From NCBI RefSeq assembly GCF_001949145.1, contig NW_019091536.1, positions 996,060-1,056,059 on the forward strand: a stretch of DNA of 60,000 nt, read 5' to 3'. Each line of letters opens with the position of its first letter. Within the stretch, counting starts at the first letter, position 1. This stretch comes from Acanthaster planci. Its lineage: Eukaryota > Echinodermata > Asteroidea > Valvatida > Acanthasteridae. Position numbers and translations under genes: made by a program. The notes below the pieces were generated by a model. The model had not been told where the DNA came from. It searched no databases and saw only the letters and a program-made list of their open reading frames with translations. This document shows, in pieces, positions 1 through 12,328 of this stretch.

Positions 1-1095
1 AGTCATGTTTTTTATGAGTGTCAGCGCAAGAATATACAAAGTAACCTCAACCGCAACGACAGTTATCATGACTTCATAAGCACGCCTTCCTGTTTTGCAA
101 GTGCAGGTGTTCAAAGTAACTTATGATGCTGTCTAAGGCTACGTTAAGGAAAAAATTAAGTCTTGCTGTGTTCGACTTCAGCACGAAAACAATCTCAAGC
201 AATAAAATAAAATTTTGAACCCACCTTCAAATTTCAGGAATGTTTCAAATCCCTCACCAAGTATGCTCTGAAGGCTGGTTTATACATTCGCCCTGACCAA
301 TTTTTATTGATGTTGGTTTCCAAACATGTTGGTAATTGGTGAAGTACGATGTCTTCTTTGTTAACTGAAATTTCTATCTTGTAAACTTGCACTTACCTTG
401 CTTTGCAAGAGTTCTGAATGGACTACCTCTTGTGCACAAATTATTACACAAGGGAGGTAGAGCTAAATTTCAGGGCATATTTGTGTAGTGATATCATGAT
501 GAGTTCATTGGGTAATTTATTATTACATTTTGAATTTTTTTTTTAAAAGATTGATTTTCGACATAATTTTCTAGGGCTTATTATTTAGTCATTTTGCCAT
601 CTTTAATTATTAGCAAAGTTACACAAAGGAACGGCCATTAGGCGTAGACTTTTCTTTAGAAGAGTTGAGGTCTTGAGGGCAACAAACAAAGTTACTTGAC
701 ATGCCTCCAAAGCTGCACTCTTTGCAGGCTAGTATCCCCACAAACACAAGTCCGACTTGGATCAATTTCAGCGTTCACAAAGTAGGATGTGTTATAAATG
801 GAAGTTGGGTGATGTCACGTGACGTAATCTTAAAGGCGATACTTATAACATTCAATAGCTGCAGAACTGTGAGCCCTATTTAGTTTATTTTCTTTTACAT
901 GTTTGTAGACAGGGATGTATTTCAAGTGATTAATAAGGTTACGATATGACGTCACGAAACAACGTCTTAAAGGGGTCTTTAATGTCCTCTCTAACTAGAG
1001 AACTGTGAGTCCGAGTTGGTTCAATTTGTATACGCACGTAGCCGGGGATGTGTCATAGATGATAATTTAAGTCACGTTATGATAATGTCACTAGC
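1..1095. other. Left-edge non-coding DNA, no gene seen
   Basis: A+T-rich sequence with only short chance reading frames. Two cyclic-AMP-response-type sites are visible: an E-box fused to a half CRE (TCACGTGACG, 815-824) and a full palindromic TGACGTCA at 947-954. No exon with splice borders or a recognisable protein was found, so whether these sites do anything is unknown. Confidence 0.5.
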
Positions 1096-1320
1096 AGTGG
1101 CGTATCAAGCAACTTGTCCTCCCCCGACAGATTTTTATCAAATATAGTATTTTTTTTTACCCACTATTAACACCAAAAGCCCAGGAAAATAACAGCAGGA
1201 AATAAAAGCAAGGATGTTGGGACTCTGAGTCTCTTTTCTCCCCAACATCATGTTGAATAAGCCTGAAGATGCATTCACTTTTGAACCTGCCCCCGACACC
1301 AAAAGCTGGATACGCCGCCG
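1096..1320. mobile_element. Small inverted-repeat element, GGCGTATC ends with C-rich arms
   Basis: The left end reads AGTGGCGTATCAAGC and the right end, read on the other strand, GGCGGCGTATCCAGC. Both arms then reach a CCCCCGACA-type run (on the left) or its complement (on the right), so the two ends are inverted copies about 225 bp apart. There is no coding capacity. This looks like a non-autonomous MITE-type element of the sort common in marine invertebrate genomes. No clear target-site duplication was seen. Confidence 0.5.
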
Positions 1321-4300
1321 GTCATTCAACAGAAAAAAGTGACAGTAAAATGCAAAATCAATATACTAATGTTTTTAGAAGAATTAATTTCATTTCGTCA
1401 TTCTATCTTTCGGAAGTCCCGACTTTGCTCGCACACAATATCTTTCCCTCGACTTTATGCTAGCCAATGATCTGCTTGAGATTAGTTTCAAGTAGAGGTT
1501 CTGATCGTATTCTCCTCGAGCAGAGGGAACAGTAGTCCGGATGCCACCCACACGCCCACACACACTTGACAGACTGTTAAGTGTTGCAATTTTTCAAATG
1601 AATTCCCAACATGTAAAGTACCAAACTCTCCATACAGACCGATATATCGATGTTATTGGAGAATATGATTTAGGAAAGACACCCAAGATACGTAAAATCG
1701 AGTCAAACTCTCTGCAAAGAACCATCTGAATCTTTCAAGGGGCGCTCACGCAGAGTGAATTTTCGCAAGCGTATCGGATTACCTACATCGTATCGAGTTT
1801 CCACATGTCGAGATAAAATCTGAGTAAAAAATTTGAACTGCACTTCTTAATCTTTTGAAAGCAAAATTACAGGTAAAAGCACCGTATCGACAGTAGAAAG
1901 TGAATTATGGAAACAAAACGCTAACAAACAAAATAAATTGAGAAAATATTTGCGCCGCAAGAAGACTTTCCAAAGGCCTCCTCCAAAAACGCTCTTTGAG
2001 ACTACAACAGATTTTTCCCCAAAAACTTGGCCCACTGCTTTTTCCTTGTGCTTTTTGTTTTAGCCACATCTCCGTTATTTATCTGTTCACGCTTTCATTT
2101 TGTGGTTGTTGTGTCTGTTTGCTGTAGCCGGTGTTGTAGTCATTGCTACTGCAGGTTGGTCCCAAGGACACGTCCTCTCAAGATACTATGTCTGAGTGTT
2201 GAAGGTCTCAAACGTATTGAAACAATGCTCAGATCAAGCCGTGTCTGACAGTAATGGCTTCGGCTGGCAGTAGCGCCTTCGGAAACTAATGGCTATAGCG
2301 GCTGCAACTAGGCCTACTTCTCTTAAACACGTGTGCTACTTCTATTCCTAGCCAGCTGCTTGGGACAAAGTCTCGGTTTTGTTGATTACATGGGGGGAGT
2401 TGGACAGATCCGATTAGGTTGATCCCCCAACGGTGACTTTTTAATGTCCTGTTCCCGCGCTAAGGTTTATCTTGCTCCAGTAAGCACACATATAGCAATT
2501 TTTCAGCCTTCAAGGGCCAATGTCAACTTGAACAGACCGCACACATTCAAAACATGAAGATGAGAATTTGAAATGCAGAATAATATATATATGTGACAAT
2601 AACAAAATTTAAGTTCGGCACATTATAATATGCTTCATCTTTCCGACTAAGAATTCGTCTCTCTTCAAATCGTAATTGAAATTTTATAATATTTTGAATG
2701 CAAAGCATAGCCTAATGTGATCTTTCATGTTGGTCAAATCGGTCAGATCGTGACCAAACTCAACAGTATCGGTTTGGTTCGGTTCGGTTCGGGCTTTTTT
2801 GTAATTCTGTTTCGAAAGAAATCAACTGTAGGAATTCACAGTGCAAAAATATCCCGATTTGAATGAAAGAGAATGTTAAAGCATCTCTTCAAAGTGTTTA
2901 CAGTTAAAATTTAGTTTGAAGCCTGCTGAAATAATGGTGTCACTCCGACTACACGTTTTGTAACTCATTTCCAAATGCTTCAGAGTATTGGGACAATGAT
3001 AATTTCACGGTAGACCTCTCTGTTGGCTGTCATGTTATGTCTCAGGAATTAACCACCTACCGTAGGCAATAAGCAATTACGTTGATGGATAAGCAACCCA
3101 ACTGGGATTATAATTCGCTCCAGATGGCATTTCTTCACGTCTGCGAGAGCTTTTTAATTTCATTTTATTTAAAGCTCAGCTCGCTCAAAGAGGAAAAGGG
3201 TTGAAGGCAATTCCAGTGGATAACAATATCGCTGTTTGGTTACATGGTAGTGTTAGGGCTGTTAGCATTTGTTTTAGCCTAGTTTCTACTCCCTCCCCCC
3301 CCCACTTTTCGGCACGTGATGACATGTACAATATAGATAGGTCTGAACGGTTTTAACAAAGATGCCCAACAAATGAAAAGATGTTTATAAGACGGAGTCC
3401 CGCTAAAGCGACACATTGGCGACTTTTCTGATTACGTCGAAGCTGCCATCCCACGGCAAACACGTTCATTGCGTATCATGACTAATTGATGGATGCCTGC
3501 ACTACTGTGGCGGTAAAATTCACAAGCACAGCTTTTAGCGACCCTTGTAATTCTATTATGCCCGTGCTGCCAAACTTTGATCAACAGGCACCGTTTTAAT
3601 ATGCCACTTGCGTGGGGTCCTACCAACCCCAAATGCACTTTCTGACGGGGCGAGAAAAGGCATTGCAGGGTCAACGAAGGAAAGGGGGATATTAGCCTTT
3701 TTCTGTTGGGAGTAGGACTTTTTGTGCTTATGTGACCGTGTTTTCTGATGACAGCTGTTCATGATTTATCATGAATGATTAATTAATGGGAATAGTGCAT
3801 GCACACGTTGGGCACTATGGCTTAATTGGCATCGGAGCTTAAAGGTGTCGCGTACAATGCAGACGTGACTTGTGAATCGACATTTCAACCAGCCTGGGAA
3901 AAGTTCCAATAAAATTAAGGCTGGTGCGTTCGTTTTACTAGAGTTTGCAATTAATTGGCCAATCGCAACAAAGTGATATATATTATATTTGCTTTTCAGA
4001 GACAAGGAATATCGGTAAGTGAGAAATGGCGACACCAAGTTATACTGCAACTACCAGGTGCAAATATCCTTGACTTGGAATCTGCAATTTGGACATAGTC
4101 TAGGCGAGATTGTTACAGTGACACGTCACTTACTGCAGCACGTGTGATCACAGTGTAGAACATATGCACGCCTATCAAGCATTAGAGCAACGACACCTAA
4201 CCCATTCGTGAATCTAAACAAAACGAATTTCTTTGAAGTCGATTTCAATGATATACACAGGTCACGTGTAACGGGGACGGAAAAATATTACACGTCAGAC

Positions 4301-7300
4301 CCCAAATTTATGGAATAACCAACATTAATAAAGAGACACGTCGCACACGTTGTAACTTTTTCGTTTTTTTCCCCAATAGTTTTTTTTTTCACTTTCCCGG
4401 ATTGCCAGAAAATCTTCGAAGATACTAGTTTGGAGAACTATATTAAATTCTTGCCCTAAATACTATAACAGATTTATTTTAATGCCATCTTGATGGAAAG
4501 ATATACTGATACTTGATTTTGTGTGTGTGTGTGTGGTTTTTTTAAATTTTGGGGAAGGGTTTGGCAGGGTCTAACGCAGTGTTCTATTTCCATGCAAACT
4601 AATGAGTGGTTGATCGGTTAACCTAGTTTAAGCTGCCGGGTCCTGTTGGCGCTAATATGACCGCCAGCACCGATGTTGGAAAATGAAACTCAAGCTGACG
4701 GGTCATGTTAGACAGCAGTCCTGTGAATACTTTTAGCAGGACGTCTTAAAGTGAAGTAGACTCTTCAACTTCCATAACACACTGTGAAGCCCAATCACGC
4801 GAGAGTTACATCAGGCGGGATAGTTTTTTTTTTCAGAGATAAAGGAGATGTTATCAACTACAGGGGGATAACCTAGCTGCAAAATCAGCCTTGATGGATT
4901 TTTGGACTTGATACTAACTTCGATTGGGTTGGGTGTCTATGCAAGGCTGAAAGTGTACGCAGAGGTTAACAGTTAACTCACTATTCCAAGGTATTTGTTT
5001 TCATCGCCATGTAGTCGAGATTCTCTTTAAAGACAGACCACTTTTGTTTTTTGTTCTTAAAGAACAGAGCATGCACCAATAAGTGGACGTTCCTTGTCGG
5101 CCTGTGAATGCTCTTGACGGTTGCGCCGCCTTGCTTGGATGGCGGCAGAATTAAGACCAAAATCGTTTATCACGGTGTGCCGACTTCCTTGAGAATGTGG
5201 TCTTAATCAAGTAACTTATCATCATGCACTCAGCTGTCAGGTCGACCAACAACGGAGCGGGTAAGGCAGGAAGGATGCTAGTCGGGAAGACGTGAGCATT
5301 GCTTGGGAGAGCGTCATTACACGACAACTTGTTTACACCGTAAAACCCAAGTGCATTTCTGTATCACTTAAACAGTATTCAACACGCTTACTAATCAACG
5401 CTCAATAACACGTCCACTTTTGAACACATGGATTATTTTATAAACGCAACATGCTAATAAAATACATACGTAAGGGTATATTACCAACGTTTCCTCAAGC
5501 AGCAAATTCATAAAAGAGGAAGTCCAGCACAGTTCATAATTATGATGACCACCTATCCGTATATGATGACCAAAAACATCACTTTTATCTTAAACCAGAC
5601 AAAGGTATTTATTGCCCAGAAAATAAACTCATTACTCCACAAAATTAATTATGATTGTGCCATCAATAGGCCCATATTAATTTGCAGAATTCCATAACAC
5701 GTCATTGTGAATTTTAATAACTTACAATCAACAAGTGGGACTTGGTTGAGTCCCGTTTGGTCCAAACCGCGTTATTGGAACACAATGCCTCCAGCAACTA
5801 AACAGAGCGTCTTACTGCACTTCGCTGCGCCATTCAATTACATAAAGAGGGATTGCATTTCACGTTTTTCAATGGTTCCTCGCCTTTCGTAAGTGACAGT
5901 ACCAGTTGCAAGGGGCCTACCCCACAGCACTTGCATTGTTTGTGACTGCTTATTGCAACTGTCTCTATTGACGTGTCATCCACAGGCAATGCTCCGTTCG
6001 AGTGGATGTCTTCAGAAGGAAATCGCTTCGAAGTTGCATCAGGGAATAAACATCTAGAATGGTGAATTCCTGGCTTGCTGAATGGACTTGGGGCGATACT
6101 TCAGCGAGCAATAGCCCTTCCGCAGCCACAGGAGACTTTGAAATAAGAGTCGTCTCCCAATATGACGGCTTCGTCTCCGTTCTTGGCTCCAAATCGTGAA
6201 TTTAGATATGTCGGCTCATCTCAACAGACGACCTGCCCTGTGACGTTTTGCCTCGTGGCGCACATAGCCCAACAAAACGATCGTAGCCTTGACTCACCGT
6301 GAACAGCACACTTTGTCGAATATTACTGAGCTATTTTGGATACCGGTAACAAATCTACATCTGATTTTCTTTTGCACAAGGTAAGTCGGTGACACGTAAA
6401 CCACGGAAACGCACTAAACGGCACACGGAGCGTTATAACTTCGAATCAATTCACTTAAATGAAGGCTTACAAAAATGACTTAGAAAAAAACTATTAACGA
6501 AGCCCCTGACGAGGCTACGCGTGCCCGGACAAACACACTAAATCAAACATTGTCAGGCTGCTCTGGTAAACTACCACCATCTGTTGTCTGAAACCAATCA
6601 TGAATAACATGCATATAACCTTTGATTGGAGGGAGGGAAATAATGTTTACAAACTGGAAGAATTTCTAACAACTGCGGGCCAGTTTCATACGAAGCCGCA
6701 CTAGGGCTAGGGTAAAAAAACGCCAATCACCTCTGCCGGCTTATATACTGACTGACAGTACAGCCTACTCCCTGTATCTTATGCATTTTATTTTACGAGA
6801 CGTAGGCCTACTTTAAATAACGAATTATAAATCGTATTCCTTTTTTTCCTCACTTAAGGTAATTAAAAAACAAAATTCTGTACAACGTTCTGGGTACATG
6901 TCGCATACTCATCGTTTAAACCGCACGTTTCTGTATCATGTGTTTACAAAGTCTATATGCCTTAATTTGTAAAATTTGTTTTCCCGCCAGTTTACACAGT
7001 ACACCAAGGCATTGGCCAATCCAGTCTATGCAAACAAGAAATCGAGAAATTTACAGATGACGTACAAAAACCCCTCGTTTCTCTGAATGTTTGAAGCGAT
7101 TGGAATTACTGTTGAATTTACATCTCAGTTGAAATTGCCTATAAAGTTAGCCTGGAAAGGTTGACTAGACAGATATGCCGTTTAACGATTAACTCGGGGA
7201 TTATATGACGTGCTCCGATACCCTGCAGAGGTTGTCACGTTGGGATGTACTTGGAATCTCCATATTGCTTCCAAATAGTTCAATTGCTCACACGAGGTGT

Positions 7301-7978
7301 ATATATTGCGTACAGGATCAGGATCCTTCCAAATGACGCCAGTCTTGAGTTTGCTATGGCTATTGTGAACACATCAAATCGTCCGATGGTAGAGAGCCAC
7401 TGTATACGTATTTTAGCCGATACTCCAAATTAATGTGTATGATACATTCTTTTCTCGCCGGAACACAATGCCACGCAGGCCTGGTGAGACGCAGTTAATG
7501 ACTTAATTTATTCAAACGTTGACGTCAGTTATTGTTTCGGCATTTCCTGGTGCGTCGCTTCTACCAAGTGGTTATCACCACAAGTCTGAAAATGACGTTT
7601 GTAATAGTGGGAAATTTATGAGCGGTGTCGTTTGAACATCTTCTTGGAATATAGGCAGGAGATATTAATAGTCGTTTTGAAAAGAAAGCAGAAATTTCAG
7701 AAAATTGCCCTACTTTACTTTCTACTGTTATTTACTTAACGCTATGTAAACAAAAGACAGTTGGGAAAGGTAATTCAATGTAGTTTCTGCCCGTGCTATA
7801 AACTACATTTAGATGGGTTTCAATGAATGCAATGAGGTTTATTCTTGTGGGGAAATATAATTCATTCTTCAGATAGGCTATATCTCCAGAGATGCATTAG
7901 TATTACTGACAATACTATTGAAAGCGCCGTATCTATTTTTTTAAGGAAACCATTGACGGAGCAAAAGTACAAATAAAG
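1321..7978. other. Long non-coding stretch, no gene seen
   Basis: About 6.7 kb without a convincing exon on either strand. Reading frames here are short, lack conserved motifs, and have no matched splice sites. Simple sequence includes a (TG)n tract near 4521-4535 and a short GGTTC run near 2775-2795. No RNA gene was recognised by eye. Confidence 0.5.
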
Positions 7979-8525
7979 AAACATATATTAAAAGTTTGTT
8001 TGTATGAAGTGTATTTTTCCAATTTGGTTTTTACGAGATATATTTTTCCCAAGTTCATTTGTTCGAGATATGTATACTCCACTTCGTTTTTGTATAAGAT
8101 CTATAAATAGAAACGTTGTTTCCATTTTTGGAAACAAATTGTTTTTCCGAGATGTAAGTTTCCAAGTTCGTTTTTAGGAGATTGTCATTTAAGTTCGCTT
8201 TTATGAGTTATATTTTTGAAGTTTTTGTGATAAATAAGTCCACACTTGACAATGTATATCTCCTGAAAATTAACTTGGAAAAATGTATCTCATAAAAAAC
8301 AAACCTCATACAAAAAATTTTCTCGTACAAACAATTTTATTCCCCAAAAAATAGACACAATGTTTCTAAATATAGATGTCATAAGAACGAACAGGAGAAT
8401 GTGTCTTGAACAAACGAACTTACGACAAAAACCTATCTCGTCCCAACGAAGTCGGAAAACTATATCTTCTGAAAACGGACTTCGAAAAAACATACTTCAC
8501 TTTTTTCGTACAAAAGTATCTATTG
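7979..8525. repeat. Fold-back array of degenerate ~30-bp units
   Basis: From about 7985 to 8235 the plus strand repeats a degenerate unit of roughly 28-30 bp of the form AAGTTCGTTTTTACGAGATA followed by a T-rich CC-ending tail, at least seven times. From about 8265 to 8520 the same unit is read on the opposite strand (AACTTGGAAAAATG.., ..CTCATAAAAAACAAAC). The block is therefore a large imperfect palindrome of tandem subrepeats centred near 8245. This is the architecture of fold-back transposons. No coding region was found inside. Confidence 0.6.
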
Positions 8526-9981
8526 GAAGGAGAACTGATAGTACTACATTAAGATTCTATCCATAATTATACAACTAACGTTCTGCTAAGCAGGGAATTC
8601 TACACTTGGTAAAACGACCTGTCTTTTCAACCTGCTGAGCACAGAAACTTCATTATTAAGCAGAAAACATGTTCAGAATATTTACTCACGGGAGTGCACA
8701 AGCCAAAATGTCTCGCTTTTCCTTGATAAAAGCTTTCGGTCAGCACTATAATGTTTTTCAACACCTGTATAACGAAATCTTAACTTACGGTAATCAGAGA
8801 AATCTTGATAATGTTCTGCACTTTATGGTATGCGTGACTTTGTCCCGATGTCTGTGTATGAATGAAGGACGGCGATAGATTGTAATATCAAATGTTGACT
8901 TTTCGCCCAAAGCGTCCATGTGTCATCGGAAGGCTGTTCATGACCGTCGAACCAAATCTAATGAGAATGGTTCTTGAATGCCAAAATGACGTCCGATATT
9001 TATATCTGCCATATGCAGAGGGTGTCCTTACATTTTGGTCACGTAGACCTTCTATGGGAGAAAAGGAAGGAAATTAACCTGCTCATCAATCTCTTGAATG
9101 CATGTGGGGAGGAAAGCTGCCACTGAAAAAGTTTTCCATTAACTACTTTACATACACTATAATTTTGTGAACAGAAATGCCAGGCTAGTCGTACTCATCA
9201 GAGACCTGCAGTGGGCATCAACCTATAAACACGCACATTAACTGAATACATCTCTTTTTCCTGGAACACTTGTAGAAAACAAAGGTCCTCACTCGTTTAA
9301 CTCAATTTGTACCACTGGCAAAATAAGGAGGATACACAAATCTAGGCCGTTGCCTGTATCAAATCGAATTAGATTGAATTACTGAAATTACTTAGACGCT
9401 TGCATTTTCCATACGTGTTCCAACAAACGGCATGAAGGATAGTGGTTACCTTAGCACAATCTAATTCTACTACCTGAAAAATTATTTGAATTAAAAATAA
9501 TAATCTTACCTCTCTCACACGATCAAGTCAAGTTGCCAGTTTTTACGAAAGGAAAAAAAGCGACAGGAAACTGGACGCGATTAGCCAAATGTAGATGGAA
9601 ATCAAGTATATTTGTACTTATGCGCTTGTGCAAGAAGTTATTATGATAGCATAAGCGGAGAAGACCGAGTATACAGCATTCTCTAGGTCCAGCCTTTCCT
9701 GCCGAAGACCACTTGGTACGTTCACAAACGCCACGCTGTTTTGCTTGCTCACTCGTTGCAATCCAAATGCAGACTGTGCTCGTTGATTTAGCGAGGTTAG
9801 CTGGCGGGATGTGGTTCGCTATTATTCCCTAGTACTGCGCAATCTCGCAACGTACGGTACATCGTTCCCATCATAATCAGTGACGCACTTCGATTTGTTC
9901 GGACGGCTGAACAAGTTTCAGGAATGAAATAATATCCTCATTACATGCCGTCAGATTGCTGAATTAACTTGTATTTCCCCT
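8526..9981. other. Non-coding stretch, no gene seen
   Basis: No exon, RNA gene or clear repeat was recognised. The short open frames in this block show no family motif and no splice borders. Confidence 0.45.
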
Positions 9982-11165
9982 TAACGGCAACTTACACCAT
10001 TGGCAAAATCACAAAAAAGGGACTGCTGAATAATCCTTAAATATCTTACTTAAAAGAAGGTAAGTAACAGCCTCGGTCAATCTGTAGATTATTTCCGCCC
10101 AGAATGCTGTTGTTTTCTGGAAAACAGAAATTTTGTTCTCTCTTTTAACGATGATCGGCCGACTATTGTGTAAAATTCGTTTCGTTTTAAATACCATATC
10201 CGTTAAAGGGCGCAGATTTTTTGTGCGCGGTGAGTACGGTCGTTTTGTTGCATGGAGTCTGAATAAAGTGGTAATACTAAAAGCAGCTACAAACACACCA
10301 GGGGAAATTCACAAAACGCATTGAAAACTGAAACATGAAGAAACTATGTTTAAGGTATAAAGTAAACAAGAAATTAGATCAGTTCGAAATTAAATTTATC
10401 TACAAAAGTGGAATTTACTTAATGCTAAACTGTTGCGATCTCTCTATCACCCCCAAAGTGTAATGGTATGGTCCAAACCGTCGGCTGTGTATGTGGCTAA
10501 GATGGCTTCCGTTTAAGGTTGCGAGCTGCACAGCGAAAGGATTTTACAGTCAACAAAAATCATGAGTTCCAGACTTTAAACATTCCGTGTTTCCAGATAT
10601 AATTTCCTTTGTGCCCATATTTATTAGCTAGTCAACTTAGAGTTGATTTAAGGTTTTTATTGACGTGCATAAACTGACGCGAAAGTGTGATCATGACGCA
10701 TAATCGCACGCACAAATTCATACATGTATATACTCATCACGTCATGGACCGTGCAAGTCTGTTTTATTTCTCCATGGTCAACTGTAGTATTTCCACTATT
10801 TGACGATTTTTTTTTGCATGAATCCACAGTGCTGCATTGTTGAAGAGGCATATTACTTCAAGGTAAACTTGCTGGTTATTCTTGGCGTGGAAAACTGCTC
10901 TTTTTAAAGGGCAGGAGCTCTTGACATGCCTGTCATGCTGTAGACGGACCCCACATGTACGTTTAACTCGAAACGCCCTGTAGTTCATGGATGTTGCGCA
11001 AGATAAAATGCAAGATCTTCAGTTTGACCGATAACAAAGCCGCTGTTTTTTTTTTCTCAAAGCAGTGAACTCAAATAAGAATCAAGTCAGTGGAATGAAA
11101 GCTGTGGTAGATTTTAGACCCTTAAATCAGCCGATCTTGTAAAATCACTGTTGTACCATATGACA
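9982..11165. mobile_element. Dispersed element related to 44068-44752, carrying extra internal DNA
   Basis: Two segments match the element at 44 kb in the same order and orientation. The first, 9982-10345, shares runs such as AATATCTTACTT and AGAATGCTGT with 44068-44412. The second, about 10945-11160, shares GCAAGATAAA, a T-rich tract and GTGGAATG with 44463-44740. Between them lie about 600 bp here but only about 50 bp in the other copy, so one copy has gained or lost around 550 bp. The matches are diverged, pointing to an old, non-autonomous element. Confidence 0.55.
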
Positions 11166-11950
11166 TTTTGTCAACGTCCAGTTGTTGTTACAGTCTGTTT
11201 TGACTGTGTGATAGATTATAAGGTATGTTCAGAAGCGTTTTGGCAGAAAATTCACACCGAATCGAGTTCAACAACAGTTTTAAAGGGAATTTAAAAATGG
11301 AGTCCGAACGCCTCTAACAATTATGCTCGATGTTGTATTTGCCAAATCTGGTTCACATTTAGTGCGAAAACAAAAGCGAAGCGAATGACGTGTGGAAGAA
11401 TTTACACGGAAACTCACTGAGTTTAAACTAGTTCACCTTTTGTTAATTTGAAGCACGAATATTTCTCTGACGTTAAAATTTCGCTTCTTTTTCTTTCATA
11501 CGTCGATAGTACCTTAGGAACCGGCCTTAGGGTCAGTTTCGTAGGTTTGCGCTTGACCATCAGTTTTGTCTGATGCGTTTTCTTAATTTTACACGAATAG
11601 GCCTCGTTATTAGGTCATTCATATTGGTAATTTTTTAAACTTTTAATTCTTAAATTTGAATTTTACTTTGTTATGATCGTTTCAATGATATTTTTGTAGG
11701 CCTATGTAAAGCGCCTCGAGCGTCAATTAGGCGGAATTGGGCGCTATACAAAATTTTTATTATGTTTTTATTATTAATTAAAGTATCGCCACAAGACACT
11801 GTGTAGGTCTAGCTACTAGGGAATTGAGCTAACTCAGTCGCAAGTCCTCTAGGAAATCAACCAAAATCTCCGATTGTGTGATGAGCACTGTACCTAACAC
11901 GAACAGGCTTGCGAATAAAAAAACGGTCCTCTGCATTTCTGAACAAGTGT
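11166..11950. other. Non-coding stretch, no gene seen
   Basis: A+T-rich DNA between two mobile elements. No exon or repeat was recognised. Confidence 0.4.
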
Positions 11951-12328
11951 AAAGGTGCCTTTCCATATGTACGTTTTTCGGGTGCTTTGCGACACGATGC
12001 GTTCGTGCGTTTCAATACAGGCGATCCACAATAGTGCCCTTCCAAGAGTTTGCAACGCGGTGGCCAATCACGATGCGCGAAATCTGTCAACCCTTTCCAA
12101 ACGCACATTGGGTCGACAGATTTCGCGCATTGTGATTGCCCAACGCAATGCAAACTCCTGGAGGCGCACTATTGTGAATCGCCTGTATTTCACGGACATC
12201 CAAATCAACTCCATTAACATAACACATGTGTGCGCTGCGTTCGGCCGTCAGAATCACATCGGGAGCGATTTTGGCGGATACGCAACTCTTCGTGCAAGTG
12301 TTGACGTGCACGCAGAAAGACACCTTAA
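11951..12328 (+). mobile_element. Inverted-repeat element (CCTTTCCATATG family), host of a nested MITE
   Basis: The outer sequence starts AAGGTGCCTTTCCATATG and ends with the inverted, decayed counterpart near 12327. Its interior (for example TCCATTAACATAACAC and GTTCGGCCGTCA) matches the copies at 20254-20423 and 45359-45558, which lie in the opposite orientation. The homology is interrupted at 12018-12185 by a second, unrelated palindromic element. With that insert removed, the copy is about 210 bp, comparable with the others. Confidence 0.65.
12018..12185. mobile_element. Palindromic TA-flanked MITE, inserted in another element
   Basis: The left end CAGGCGATCCACAATAGTGC and the right end GCACTATTGTGAATCGCCTG are near-perfect inverted repeats. 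The palindrome continues inward through TTTGCAACGC and GCGCGAAATCTGTC. TA dinucleotides flank both ends (12016-12017 and 12186-12187), the target duplication expected of Tc1/mariner-type elements. Related copies lie at 14671-14783 (left end lost) and 50967-51091. It has no coding capacity. Confidence 0.7.

Noticed and set aside
2027-2248. Hydrophobic, Cys-rich 73-codon frame that could pass for a signal peptide
   Set aside because: The hydrophobic and Cys content comes from a T/G-rich low-complexity tract; no donor or following exon fits.
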